Source of the DNA: Xanthomonas vesicatoria ATCC 35937 | GTDB taxonomy: Bacteria > Pseudomonadota > Gammaproteobacteria > Xanthomonadales > Xanthomonadaceae | Length of the DNA stretch: 47,184 bases | Assembly (NCBI RefSeq): GCF_001908725.1 | Contig: NZ_CP018727.1 | Location: 1 to 47,184 of the forward strand | Direction: 5' to 3' | Part shown: positions 1-7,689 of the stretch, piece after piece | Numbering within the stretch: the first letter of the stretch is position 1 | Layout: every line of letters begins with the position of its first letter | Translations under genes and position numbers: made by a program | The notes under the pieces: model-generated | What the model was told of the DNA's origin: nothing | Seen by the model: the letters and a program-made list of their open reading frames with translations, nothing else | Databases searched by the model: none

Positions 1-40
1 CGGCGTTACAGCGGTAGAGCTGCAACCGGCACGGTGTTTG

Positions 41-505
41 TTACGCCTCGGCGCCGATAACAAACAGCGGGTCGCGGCTCACTTCGTTGCCTTCGGCATC
101 GAGCACCCACCCCCCCCAATGGCTGGCAAAGAACGCCTCGCGCGTGTTGACTCCCTCCGACTGGCGACCGGCAAAGGATATGAATTGCTTGCTCACTGGC
201 TCGGTGTAAACGACCTCGCCGGCCACCGTCCAGGTGAGCGACGCCGGCAGGGGTCGGCCTGGCCCACGGATCGGGCCAATCACGCGGGACTCGAAACGGT
301 AGGGCGAGGCAAGCGCGAGACACGATTCGGCGCCTAGATGGAAATACTCGGCGCCTTTCGTGAGTGGAATCGCGGACTCAAGCAATTGCCGGTGGTCGTT
401 GTGTAGCTCACCGCGCACATACCATTGTTCTTCAAACGTGAACAGCGTTCCGATTGCTAGCTCGATGGCCTTCGCTGGCTGGAAGATGTGGGCTTTGATG
501 GACAT
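41..505 (-). CDS. hypothetical plasmid protein
   Basis: This 154-residue protein is of unknown function. The start is the ATG at 505 (MSIKAHIFQP), because the reading frame further upstream overlaps the neighbouring gene and is low-complexity. No signal peptide or membrane segment is visible. It contains a SHWGGWVLDAEGNE stretch near the C-terminus and looks like a soluble single-domain protein. It lies downstream of two other unknown leftward genes and may be the last gene of that group. I do not recognise the family. Confidence 0.6.
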   Translation of the reverse strand: MSIKAHIFQPAKAIELAIGTLFTFEEQWYVRGELHNDHRQLLESAIPLTKGAEYFHLGAESCLALASPYRFESRVIGPIRGPGRPLPASLTWTVAGEVVYTEPVSKQFISFAGRQSEGVNTREAFFASHWGGWVLDAEGNEVSRDPLFVIGAEA

Positions 506-567
506 GTATGTCACCGGGTTGTGTGTGTTACGGGTGCCAGCTGGGCGGAGTGCTTGGGCCGCTGGGT

Positions 568-1437
568 TCAAGGTGTGGTGTTCAACAGCTCGGCGATCGC
601 CGCCTCGCTCTCTGCTTTCTGTGCTTCGTCGTAGGCAACCAAGTCGCAACGTTCGGGGTAAAGCAGGGGCATCAACTTCTCGTAGGTCGCGAGGCGCTGA
701 ACATCGGTCAGCGCTGACAACCTGGCTGCAAGATCGAGCAAATCCACGGTGGGTGCGAAGATGCCGAAAGGGTCGACTTTTTTCTGTTGCTGTGGCGCTG
801 TGCGTTGGGCGGCGCGGTCTGTAGCGACGCCTGCCAGTCCATCCACGTCGGTGATCCACGGGCCGTGCGGCAAGTGATCGGAGAACCGCTCATCTTCATC
901 CTTGCCTTGCAGGTAGTCGTAGTGCGCCTCGTTGCACTCGTCGTTGAGCATTTCGGCCAGCGCGGCCCATTCGTCCGGCGTGAACTGCGGCATATGCCGC
1001 AGGACCAATTCACGATAGGAGCTCAGGATCTGGGACAGCCGCGCATGCGCGAAGCGATGCCCCTGGAACAGGGCCGCATCGCCACGCACCAGCGTGAGGT
1101 TCAGCGCGTAGGTGTCGCGCGGATCTGTCCGCGCGGGGCACGCATCTGCTCTGCTGTCCTGGTCGCGCGCCGCCGGCGCGTCGACGTGGACCACTGGCGC
1201 CGGCCCTCGCTCATCCGGTGTTGGCGTGTAGCCGGTGGTCACGGGCGCAATCAGGGCGTATAGGCGCTGCCATGCACCGACGTACTCGGGCCCCAGATCT
1301 TCGCCACTGAAGTCGGCCAGCAGCACGTGCTGTAGATCCGCGCTGAAGGTGCGCAGGTGCGCTTCATGCTGCGCCACCAGGCCGGCGAGAAAATCGCGCT
1401 CGGCGATCACCTGGTCAAGCGTGTCGCGGTCGCTCAT
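568..1437 (-). CDS. hypothetical plasmid protein
   Basis: This protein has 289 residues. The N-terminal third looks helical (MSDRDTLDQVIAERD, then many Leu/Gln/His residues). The middle (about 85-115) is a Pro/Ala/Asp-rich linker, and the C-terminal half is acidic and helical. There are no membrane segments and no catalytic motif that I recognise. Its ATG overlaps the stop of the upstream gene at 1434-1889 by four bases (ATGA), so the two are probably translationally coupled. Function unknown. Confidence 0.65.
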   Translation of the reverse strand: MSDRDTLDQVIAERDFLAGLVAQHEAHLRTFSADLQHVLLADFSGEDLGPEYVGAWQRLYALIAPVTTGYTPTPDERGPAPVVHVDAPAARDQDSRADACPARTDPRDTYALNLTLVRGDAALFQGHRFAHARLSQILSSYRELVLRHMPQFTPDEWAALAEMLNDECNEAHYDYLQGKDEDERFSDHLPHGPWITDVDGLAGVATDRAAQRTAPQQQKKVDPFGIFAPTVDLLDLAARLSALTDVQRLATYEKLMPLLYPERCDLVAYDEAQKAESEAAIAELLNTTP

Positions 1438-1889
1438 GCGCCGGCCCCCGCGGTGCGGGCGGGCTTGCGGGAGCGCGGCAGGCCGGGCAGCTTCAGCTGC
1501 GCCCGATCGCTGGGCAGGATCTTGGCGACGGTGGCCATCGCTGCGCCGGCCGGTTTCTTGGCCGGCTTGGCGGGTTTGGCCTGGCGCTGGAGCTTGGCCA
1601 ACGCCTTGAGCGCGGCCGGGCGGCCGCGCCGGTAGACCTTTGGGGCGCGCACGTAGTTGGCCGGCAGCACTTCAAACACCGTCACGCCCAGCGCCAGCAG
1701 CTGGGCGGCGGCGGTGTCGAGCGAGGCAAACACGCGCGGTTCGCCACGCTGGCCGGTCAGTTGCTTCTCGACCTGGCCCACGCGCACCATGACCGTATAG
1801 CCGCCGACCTGGCCGACCAGCTGCACGGTGCGCAGCACCCCGGCACTGGCAAGGGCGGACAGGGTGGTGATGGAAATGGGTGATGTCAT
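1434..1889 (-). CDS. hypothetical protein with basic C-terminal tail
   Basis: This is a 151-residue protein starting MTSPISITTLSALASAG. The first 80 residues look like a compact alpha/beta domain. The last 70 are rich in Lys, Ala, Pro and Arg (repeated AKPAK-type segments), a pattern common in plasmid DNA-binding proteins. The start at 1889 is preferred over longer frames because a perfect palindrome lies just upstream at 1899-1918. It is coupled by an ATGA overlap to the next gene. DNA binding is inferred from composition only. Confidence 0.6.
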   Translation of the reverse strand: MTSPISITTLSALASAGVLRTVQLVGQVGGYTVMVRVGQVEKQLTGQRGEPRVFASLDTAAAQLLALGVTVFEVLPANYVRAPKVYRRGRPAALKALAKLQRQAKPAKPAKKPAGAAMATVAKILPSDRAQLKLPGLPRSRKPARTAGAGA

Positions 1890-1898
1890 GATCGACCT

Positions 1899-1918
1899 AT
1901 CAAACTTCGATGTTTGAT
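1899..1918. promoter_or_regulatory. palindromic operator candidate
   Basis: A perfect inverted repeat, ATCAAAC, six bases, GTTTGAT, lies 9 bases before the start codon of the leftward gene ending at 1889. Its position fits an operator for autoregulation of the 568-1889 gene pair. The binding protein is not known. Confidence 0.5.
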
Positions 1919-2122
1919 GCTCAATCATTTGACCCTGCCGTGCAAGCACTATCGCGGCGAGGCCGGATGCGCACATAACGCGAGATTGCACGCAGTGGGT
2001 AGGGCTTCTTCCGCACATGAACCCAAAGTAGTCCAGTTGTTGCATCGCCCGGGCGAGTCTATTAAGGTAGACACACCACTCCTCCTTTGTCGCCCCATTC
2101 AGTTGGGTAACGGCTTGGGACG

Positions 2123-2148
2123 AAAAAACCGCCGCAAGGCGGTTTTTT
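2123..2148. terminator. bidirectional rho-independent terminator
   Basis: An 11-bp perfect stem (AAAAAACCGCC, GCAA loop, GGCGGTTTTTT) has a T-run on either strand. It sits only 21 bases before the rightward NYN gene, so it may end a short rightward transcript from the otherwise gene-free 1950-2120 region or insulate the NYN gene. No coding sequence is convincing between 1919 and 2169. Confidence 0.75.
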
Positions 2149-2169
2149 CATGTCTGCAGGAAGCTCCTT

Positions 2170-2871
2170 GTGACCATCGCCAAAGCGACCGCCGTCTACA
2201 TCGATGGCTACAACTTGTACTACGGGCGCATCCGTGGGACCGCATTCAAATGGCTTGATGTCGTTGCACTGTTTGATCGCCTCCTGCATGACCAAGATCC
2301 GACCACCGATTTGCTGCATGTCCGGTATTTCACAGCGCCGGCGCTGGGCAGGTTTGCGACCCACAAGCAGGCCTCGGAAACGCAAGCAGCGTACTTGCGC
2401 GCGTTAGCACACACTCACCCGCAACGATTCACCACGACATTAGGCAAACACAGCTGGGACAAAGGCGGAACCCTTCTGCCGGAGTTTGTCAGCGGCCAGC
2501 CGTATGATCGGGCGCGCCGGGTCCGGGTCTGGAAGCTCGAAGAGAAACAGACCGATGTGAACCTGGCGCTGACCATGTATCGCGATGCCGCCTCGGCACG
2601 CTATCAGCAGCTGGTTGTGTGCTCCAACGATAGCGATATCGAGCCGGCCCTTGTGGCTATCCGCGAGGACTTCCCGAGCGTCGTTCTAGGCGTCGTCACG
2701 CCACGCAATCCACCTGTCGATGGTGAATCGGACAGAAGAGTCAGCGTCTCGCTGTCGAGCCGCGCCGACTGGACACGTCACTACATTTTGGATGGTGAGC
2801 TGGCCGCGGCTCAGCTTCCCGAGCGGGTTCGCAAGCCCGGCAAGCCAATCGATAAGCCGGGGCATTGGTGA
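2170..2871 (+). CDS. NYN-domain (PIN-like) nuclease-family protein
   Basis: The protein has 233 residues, with a GTG start preceded by AGGA eight bases upstream. It resembles the NYN/DUF88 (LabA-like) family. The N-terminus has AVYIDGYNLYY, with Asp12 at the usual first metal site. QTDVNLAL follows near residue 128 and SNDSDIEP near 152-159, giving the acidic residues typical of the PIN-like fold. Family members are metal-dependent RNases or RNA-processing factors. The substrate here is unknown. The C-terminal 40 residues are basic. It is one of few rightward genes in this part of the window. Confidence 0.8.
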   Translation: MTIAKATAVYIDGYNLYYGRIRGTAFKWLDVVALFDRLLHDQDPTTDLLHVRYFTAPALGRFATHKQASETQAAYLRALAHTHPQRFTTTLGKHSWDKGGTLLPEFVSGQPYDRARRVRVWKLEEKQTDVNLALTMYRDAASARYQQLVVCSNDSDIEPALVAIREDFPSVVLGVVTPRNPPVDGESDRRVSVSLSSRADWTRHYILDGELAAAQLPERVRKPGKPIDKPGHW

Positions 2872-2926
2872 GAAGTAGCTGCGACAGCAGTGCTAGAGTT
2901 TGTCAGTCCTTCGATGGAGTTCCGCC

Positions 2927-3205
2927 ATGAATACGTTTCTGCGCGCTCAGCTGCTGCCGCTTTTGCGTGGCTTGTCACGCGCTGGCCTGGTCGGCTTCGG
3001 CGTTGTGTTTGCGCTGTACTTTCTGTTCGCCATGCTGTTGTTCGTGCTGCACGATCCGCACGCGAGCGCGTCCACCGAGCGGATGGCCGACATGGCTGCA
3101 CCGTGGCTGGTTGGCCTGGCTGCGGTGCACGCGTTGAGCAAGCTCGCCGGCGAAATGGTCCGCACCTGGTTGGAAGATCGCGGCGAGATGTCACCTCGCC
3201 GTTGA
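2927..3205 (+). CDS. small two-helix membrane protein
   Basis: This is a 92-residue protein starting MNTFLRAQLL, with GGAG about 9 bases upstream. One strong hydrophobic segment (about 19-42, GLVGFGVVFALYFLFAMLLFVL) and a weaker one (about 59-74) suggest an inner-membrane protein. It has no recognised family. It follows the NYN gene at a 55-base distance in the same direction and could be co-transcribed with it. Confidence 0.6.
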   Translation: MNTFLRAQLLPLLRGLSRAGLVGFGVVFALYFLFAMLLFVLHDPHASASTERMADMAAPWLVGLAAVHALSKLAGEMVRTWLEDRGEMSPRR

Positions 3206-3258
3206 TCGCCTAAAAGCCGGGGGACGGGGCTTGATGCACAGGCCGGCGGCAGTGATGA

Positions 3259-3447
3259 CTACGTTTTCAGCCACCACAAGCCCATGCAAAGGGTAAGCAG
3301 TCCAAACACCATGATGGCGACCCGCTTGCGGTACTCGAACGGCGTCAGTAGGCCAAGTGTGACAGCGTGGCGCGAGACGATGATGTTGACCACGGCAACG
3401 GTAAAACACGCGGCCGTGAGCCACACCAGGACGGAATATAGATTCAT
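3259..3447 (-). CDS. small membrane protein
   Basis: The protein has 62 residues with two hydrophobic helices (about 6-24 and 43-60) separated by a basic turn (EYRKR). AGGAG lies eight bases before the ATG. The gene overlaps the end of the upstream small membrane-protein gene by four bases, so the two are likely coupled and may interact. No family is recognised. Confidence 0.6.
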   Translation of the reverse strand: MNLYSVLVWLTAACFTVAVVNIIVSRHAVTLGLLTPFEYRKRVAIMVFGLLTLCMGLWWLKT

Positions 3448-3686
3448 GCGGGCTCCTGCGTGTTGATGTGCGGTGCCGCTTTAGCGCGCTGTGCGTTCGC
3501 TTGCAGCACTTTGGCGCGCTTGGCATCGGGGGAGTACCACGCGGCATAGACCCCTGCCACGATCATGCCCGCCCAGCCAATGGCGAGCATGGCCGGCGAC
3601 TTAGCGATGGTGGCCAACATCGCCACCGCAGCGGCCAGCAGGCAGGCCCACATGCCCGAGCTGCGCAGCCAGTAGAGAAGTTTCAT
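3444..3686 (-). CDS. small membrane protein, WLRSSG family
   Basis: This 80-residue protein starts MKLLYWLRSSGMW. Two hydrophobic segments cover residues 12-52, followed by a basic cytoplasmic-like tail. The start, membrane layout and AAP/SPDAxxA-like tail match the protein encoded at 7416-7598 (MKAIRWLRSSG), so the two are paralogues on this plasmid. In both cases the gene overlaps a second small membrane-protein gene by four bases. Function unknown. Confidence 0.6.
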   Translation of the reverse strand: MKLLYWLRSSGMWACLLAAAVAMLATIAKSPAMLAIGWAGMIVAGVYAAWYSPDAKRAKVLQANAQRAKAAPHINTQEPA

Positions 3687-3762
3687 GGTGTCGCTTGTTT
3701 AGCTGGCTGTCGTCTCAACACCTGAGAGGACGGCCCGCTGGATGACCAGGCAAGCAGCATCC

Positions 3763-3993
3763 TTAGTGCCTGTTGATCGGTTCGGCTTTTTCGAGCTGCC
3801 ACATCGAGGCGGAATAGTCTGGAAATGCGGTGCGTCGCAATTCGGCCACTGCTGCACGGTGCAGTTCGTGCGGATCGTCAGACGCACTAACCACGTCCAC
3901 ATAGCCATCGTATTGCGCAAACATACCGCTGCGAGTGCGCATGTGGCAGCGGTAGCGTTGGGATGATTGCTTTTGCATGTCGTCGTCGTGCAT
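3763..3993 (-). CDS. hypothetical small protein
   Basis: This is a 76-residue soluble protein starting MHDDDMQKQSS, preceded by AGGAG. It is rich in charged residues and has a MFAQYDGYVDVVSASDDPHE core. It appears to be the last but one gene of a leftward group (4355 to 3259) read from the regulated promoter at 4374-4427. No family is recognised. Confidence 0.55.
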   Translation of the reverse strand: MHDDDMQKQSSQRYRCHMRTRSGMFAQYDGYVDVVSASDDPHELHRAAVAELRRTAFPDYSASMWQLEKAEPINRH

Positions 3994-4055
3994 GGCGTGG
4001 CTCCTAGGCTTATTGCTGTGAATAGACGGGGCCGCGGCCCCGCCCAGTGCCAGTC

Positions 4056-4355
4056 TTAGTTTTCGATGTCGTACTCGGCAGCTTCACGGGTGCGATACAG
4101 GTAAAAATCGTCCCTCTCCCGACCGTTCTTATAGGTCTTGCGGATGATCCACCAATCCGGCTCAGTGCCGGCAGGGGTGTCACGGACGGCAGGCTCATCG
4201 TCCAAGTCCAAGAACTCTGTCACACCGACGGCGCGAAGTGAGACCAGCTCCCAACCCTCTGCGTCGTCCGCCTCGGCCATCAATTGACGCTCATCAGGCT
4301 CGGCATCTAGCCAACTTGCGGGCTGCTTTTCATGCGTTTGGTCTGGGTGATGCAT
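4056..4355 (-). CDS. hypothetical acidic protein
   Basis: This is a 99-residue acidic protein starting MHHPDQTHEK, with GGAG nine bases upstream. The longer frame to 4394 would include the operator and is rejected. The C-terminal part (WWIIRKTYKNGRERDDFYLYRTREAAEYDI) looks like a small beta domain. It is the first gene behind a well-formed promoter with a plasmid-wide operator, so it is likely a regulated maintenance or transfer accessory gene. Function unknown. Confidence 0.6.
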   Translation of the reverse strand: MHHPDQTHEKQPASWLDAEPDERQLMAEADDAEGWELVSLRAVGVTEFLDLDDEPAVRDTPAGTEPDWWIIRKTYKNGRERDDFYLYRTREAAEYDIEN

Positions 4356-4373
4356 GGCATTTCTCCGGATGTG

Positions 4374-4427
4374 GTGTGCAGTGTCTTGGCACACCTACAT
4401 AATACCGATCTGCATGCTTGCATGCAA
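4374..4427 (-). promoter_or_regulatory. regulated promoter with plasmid-wide operator (site 1)
   Basis: Read leftward, the -35 is TTGCAT (4422-4427), then 17 bases, then -10 TATTAT (4399-4404). Four bases further is the 21-bp inverted repeat GTGTGC...GCACAC (4374-4394). The -35 is embedded in overlapping GCATGC palindromes that continue to about 4450. The same geometry recurs at 7620, 36926 and 43441. A repressor at the palindrome would block initiation. The identity of the repressor is inferred, not seen. Confidence 0.75.
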
Positions 4428-4439
4428 GCATTCAAGCTG

Positions 4440-4784
4440 TCATGCATGCAACTGCGCATCCTACCCTTGGAACACTCGCGGGAATACCGGGGGTTGTTGC
4501 ACCTGGTCGATCGCTGCGCCTGGTCCCCGGCAACGCTCTACCCCTGGTCGCCTCCGAAGCCAGCCACCGCCCCAAGGGCTGCGCACACCACCAGCTCCAC
4601 ACATCACTCCCTGCTGACCCGCTGTTGTGGATCTGTCGGGCGTCGTGCGTCCTCAGTGGCATGTGGCTGTGTGGCGCGGTGGCTTCTGCAAGCGGAGCGC
4701 GCAGGGGCGAGGATTAGGGCCGACTGGCGATGACGCGGCACGCGGCATCGGTGCGCAGCACCCCAAGCCGGTGACCGCGTGCGG
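4440..4784. other. non-coding region, duplicated in part at 43500-43640
   Basis: I see no convincing gene here. Bases about 4485-4560 match 43556-43635 closely (cacctggtc, cctggtccccgg and accompanying runs in the same order), extending the promoter duplication. At 4604-4628 there is one of three copies of a motif containing TGCTGACCCGCTGTTGT; the others are at 21430 and 38682, near the two replicons. Confidence 0.5.
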
Positions 4785-5258
4785 TCACGCCCCCGCCTGC
4801 AATGTCGAAATTTCTGCGCTTGGAGAGCAACGAAGACGGTGGCAACCGGGATCACCACAGGTACAGCCATTGTGATCAATAGGGCTTGCCGGATAAGTCA
4901 GCGACGCGGCTAGACTCCACCCTGCGTCAGTGCCGAACCAGCAATAGACGCCATAGTGGGATGAGAAAAAGAGCGGGTGATCTTTGACCACTGCAACCTG
5001 CACGAGGTCGCTTTCAATGTCACGGTACTCTGCAATCACGTTCTGACGTGTGAGAGGCAATAGGCTTGCGGATTCGTTTAGCAAGTCCTCTCGCGTAGCA
5101 TTTTTTGGCAGTTGTGGGCCATCTTGAGGCGCGTGCGGACGCGGAGTGCGGTAGCGCTGCCACTCGGGCAGCGGAAGGGCTTCTACATGCGCCAGAACAG
5201 CATCGAAGAAGGGACTAAAAGCATCTACATAGCGCTGATATTCAATCTCGGTGTTCAT
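4785..5258 (-). CDS. hypothetical protein
   Basis: This 157-residue protein starts MNTEIEYQRYVDAF, preceded by AAGGA. It is soluble, with a C-terminal CTCGDPGCHRLRC motif that could bind a metal. The C-terminal half has an aromatic FFSSHYGVYCWFG strand. It lies downstream of the gene split by the IS element, so its expression may now depend on the IS or on read-through. Family not recognised. Confidence 0.6.
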   Translation of the reverse strand: MNTEIEYQRYVDAFSPFFDAVLAHVEALPLPEWQRYRTPRPHAPQDGPQLPKNATREDLLNESASLLPLTRQNVIAEYRDIESDLVQVAVVKDHPLFFSSHYGVYCWFGTDAGWSLAASLTYPASPIDHNGCTCGDPGCHRLRCSPSAEISTLQAGA

Positions 5259-5536
5259 AGGTGTCCTTGCATGTGGTTCCTCATTGGTGGGCGCGCGCGG
5301 CTGGGCGGAACGAACGCCACGCGGCATAGGCAAACAACACGAAGGTGACCGGCACGGTGAGCGGGGTCAGTGCGAACGGAACACCCAGCAGGAAGATGCC
5401 TGCATTGCGCATTGCATCCTGCTTGCTTTTCCCTGTGAACATGGACACCACGACTATCGTGATGACCGCCCCCAGCAACAGGACCAACAGAAGCGATAGA
5501 TACCGTCCCCATGACCCACCCCCGATAGCAGGGCCA

Positions 5537-6412
5537 TCAGTCGATAGAGATTTCGACCTCTTTCGGCGCCAGGGAATTCGCTTGGGACCCGTGTTCTCGG
5601 GCGAATTCCGCAGGGGTTTTCCATGCCAGTGCACTGTGGGGGCGCTCCTCGTTATAGAAGCGCCGCCACGCTTCGATTTTGCTCCGTGCATCGGCTAGGG
5701 ACAAGAACCAATGCTCGTTCAGACACTCCTGTCGCAGCCGGCCGTTGAAGCTTTCCACCATCGCGTTGTCCGTCGGCGTGCCACGTCGGGAAAAGTCCAG
5801 CTCTACGCCGTTCTCATAGGCCCAGCGGTCCATCACCTTGCCGGCAAACTCACTGCCGTTATCCACTTTGATCGCTTCCGGCTTGCCTCGTTGAGCGACC
5901 AGCCGCGCCACTGCGTCGGCGACATCGTCAGCGCCCAAGGACTGATTTACGACGATATCCAGGCACTCATGCGTGAAGTGGTCCAGCACCGGCAGCAGCC
6001 GGAAGCGACGTCCATCGAACAGCGTGTCACTGACGAAGTCCATGCCCCACAGCGTGTTCGGCGCCGCGGCCACCTTGATCGGTTGCCGGCGACGACTACT
6101 GCGACTACGTCGCGGGCGACAATGCCGCAACGACAGGCCTTCTTCCTTGTAGATGCGATGCACCCGCTTGTGGTTGTCCCGCCAGCCTTCGCGCCGCAGC
6201 ATCACCAACACCCGTTCGCAGCCATAGTGGATGCGCGTCTGCGTGATCTGGCGCATCCGCAAGCGGATGGCGCTGCAGTCGCGCGCCTTGGCCTTGTACG
6301 AAAACGCCGAGCGCGACATCGCCACGATCCGCAATGCGCGTCGTTCGCTCACGCCGAAGCGCTCTCTCAAGCGGGCAACCCAGCTGCGCTTCTGTGGCGC
6401 CCTTAGAGTTTT
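5537..6412 (-). CDS. IS3-family transposase OrfB (catalytic part)
   Basis: This is the catalytic domain of an IS407-type transposase, about 290 residues, read after -1 frameshifting from orfA at the A-tract near 6409-6415. The DDE residues lie in WGMDFVSD, KVDNGSEF and the DNAMVESFNGRLRQE segment. The N-terminal HTH_21-like part (HYGCERVLVMLRREGW, NHKRVHRIYKEEGL) is present. The frame has no internal stop, so the enzyme is probably functional. Confidence 0.9.
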   Translation of the reverse strand, partial: KTLRAPQKRSWVARLRERFGVSERRALRIVAMSRSAFSYKAKARDCSAIRLRMRQITQTRIHYGCERVLVMLRREGWRDNHKRVHRIYKEEGLSLRHCRPRRSRSSRRRQPIKVAAAPNTLWGMDFVSDTLFDGRRFRLLPVLDHFTHECLDIVVNQSLGADDVADAVARLVAQRGKPEAIKVDNGSEFAGKVMDRWAYENGVELDFSRRGTPTDNAMVESFNGRLRQECLNEHWFLSLADARSKIEAWRRFYNEERPHSALAWKTPAEFAREHGSQANSLAPKEVEISID

Positions 6413-6669
6413 TTTGTGACCACCTCCTGGAGCATCGCCATGTCCAGGCTCAGGTCGGCAACCAGCTGCTTGAGCTTGCGGTTTTCCTCTTCCAGCACGC
6501 GCAGGCGCTTCAGTTCGGAGGGGCCAAGCCCACCGTATTTCTTGCGCCACACATAGAACGTCGCCTCGGCGATGCCCATCTTGCGGCACACCTCGCCAAC
6601 CGCCATCCCCAGCTCGACCTGCTTGAGCGCGTACGCGATCTGCTCTTCGGTAAAACGCGACTTCTTCAT
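6403..6669 (-). CDS. IS3-family transposase OrfA
   Basis: This is an 88-residue protein starting MKKSRFTEEQIAYALK. It has the helix-turn-helix expected for IS407-type OrfA (EVCRKMGIAEATFYVWRKKYGG) and a leucine-zipper-like tail (LRVLEEENRKLKQLVADLSLD). It binds the element's ends. The last codons run over a seven-A tract (ACAAAAAAACTC) that fits a -1 programmed frameshift site for making the OrfAB transposase. Confidence 0.92.
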   Translation of the reverse strand: MKKSRFTEEQIAYALKQVELGMAVGEVCRKMGIAEATFYVWRKKYGGLGPSELKRLRVLEEENRKLKQLVADLSLDMAMLQEVVTKKL

Positions 6670-6876
6670 CGCCTGATTCCTCGTGATCCACGGGGCCCAT
6701 GCGGGGCGAAGTCTCTACTTTACGTTGGCACGGTTTTTCGGGGGTGGGTCACCCAACTTACTTCCCCGTTCGATACCAGGAACGGCGCCGCCCGCGCCAA
6801 GGCGTCCGAAATGGGCATCCCAGAGGAACCTATGAATGCAGCAACGTTGTGGATGTCTTCGGGCATTGCTTTGCTC

Positions 6877-7155
6877 CTAGGCTTCTTGCTCAAACTTGAA
6901 CCGCATCAGGCTGGCGTCTGACAGGGCGTTTTGATATGCCAGCGGCCCGATGTAGGTACCGAATGCAACGCGGTCGGTCGTTGGCAATGTGTCTGCTGCT
7001 GGGAAATACAGCGGCGAATCGCGCGCGATGAGGTGCACAAACCCTTCTTCCACGTCCACCTCGACGATTTCGGGCGGCGAGCCGCAATTGTCGAGGAACC
7101 AGTAATAGCCGCTGGGCATTGATTGGATCGGAACGCAGCTCGGCTCATCCTTCAT
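6877..7155 (-). CDS. hypothetical protein
   Basis: This is a 92-residue soluble protein starting MKDEPSCVPIQSMPS, with GGAG upstream. A central strand-rich part (PPEIVEVDVEEGFVHLIARDSPLYFP) suggests a small beta domain. It stops 10 bases before the start of the IS-split gene, so the two formed part of one leftward operon. Family not recognised. Confidence 0.6.
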   Translation of the reverse strand: MKDEPSCVPIQSMPSGYYWFLDNCGSPPEIVEVDVEEGFVHLIARDSPLYFPAADTLPTTDRVAFGTYIGPLAYQNALSDASLMRFKFEQEA

Positions 7156-7170
7156 GTTGGAATCTCCAAG

Positions 7171-7419
7171 TCAGACAGCAGTGGGTGCGCTGGCCTGGCG
7201 GCTGCGCCAGCGAGTCAGCGTGGCACGAGCGATCACGCGCCCGGTCAAGGGGCCAAGCACTGCAAACAGCAGGGCGAATAGCACGCGGCTCACTGACCAC
7301 TCGCCCATAGTCACCATTGGATAGACCAACGGCAGCGGTGCAAGCCAGCAGCCCACGGCGGCGAGCATGCCATTGACCAACGCCACCACAGGGTGGCGTA
7401 GGAACTTTGGGCGTATCAC
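7171..7419 (-). CDS. small membrane protein
   Basis: This protein has 82 residues, with a GTG start overlapping the stop of the upstream gene (GTGA), so it is probably translated by coupling. Two hydrophobic segments are visible (about 10-35 and 45-62), followed by a basic tail (TRWRSRQ). No family is recognised. It is paired with the 7416-7598 gene in the same way as 3259-3447 is paired with 3444-3686. Confidence 0.6.
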   Translation of the reverse strand: MIRPKFLRHPVVALVNGMLAAVGCWLAPLPLVYPMVTMGEWSVSRVLFALLFAVLGPLTGRVIARATLTRWRSRQASAPTAV

Positions 7420-7598
7420 GAGTCACGCCCCGTGGCGTCGGGGGCCGCAAACATGACATACAGCGTGCCGATGCCGAGGCAGACCCATCCAATGAGGATG
7501 CCGAGTTGCGAATGCGACCAGGACGCCACGGCGAGGACGGCCATCGCCACCAGAATGGTCAAGCTGCCCGAACTGCGGAGCCAACGGATAGCTTTCAT
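7416..7598 (-). CDS. small membrane protein, WLRSSG family
   Basis: This 60-residue protein starts MKAIRWLRSSGSL, with AGGAG eight bases upstream. It has two hydrophobic segments and a short APDATGRDS tail, and is a paralogue of the 3444-3686 product. It is the first gene after the regulated promoter at 7620-7673. Function unknown. Confidence 0.6.
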   Translation of the reverse strand: MKAIRWLRSSGSLTILVAMAVLAVASWSHSQLGILIGWVCLGIGTLYVMFAAPDATGRDS

Positions 7599-7619
7599 GC
7601 GGATCTCCTGCACTTTATG

Positions 7620-7673
7620 GTGTGCAATGGTGTTGCACAGCCCCATAGTACCCAAATGCATGCGTGCATGCAA
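7620..7673 (-). promoter_or_regulatory. regulated promoter with plasmid-wide operator (site 2)
   Basis: Read leftward, -35 TTGCAT (7668-7673), 17 bases, -10 TACTAT (7645-7650), then the 21-bp operator variant (7620-7640: GTGTGCAAT...TTGCACAG). GCATGC palindromes surround the -35 (7657-7687). The geometry is the same as at 4374 and 43441. It drives the 7598-5281 gene group. Confidence 0.75.
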
Positions 7674-7689
7674 GCATGCACGCATGCAT

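Larger units (their letters stand above)
5512..6751 (-). mobile_element. IS3-family (IS407-type) insertion sequence
   Basis: The element is 1240 bp long, with inverted ends TGACCCACCCCCGA (5512-5525 and the complement at 6738-6751). It is flanked on both sides by the direct repeat CCCA (5508-5511 and 6752-6755), which fits the 4-bp duplication usual for the IS407 group. It holds two overlapping frames, orfA and orfB. The intact ends, duplication and open frames suggest a recent and possibly active insertion. Confidence 0.92.
5281..6866 (-). pseudogene. membrane-protein gene split by an IS3 element
   Basis: The 5' part runs from ATG at 6866 (MPEDIHNVAAFIGSSGMP, with TAGGAG upstream) to the IS edge at 6752. 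The 3' part runs from 5511 to the stop at 5281. Removing the IS and one CCCA copy joins them in frame (about ...SNGEVSWGRYLSLLL...) to give a protein of about 114 residues with two hydrophobic helices. The gene was therefore intact until the IS inserted. The original function is unknown. It belongs to the leftward group starting at 7598. Confidence 0.8.
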
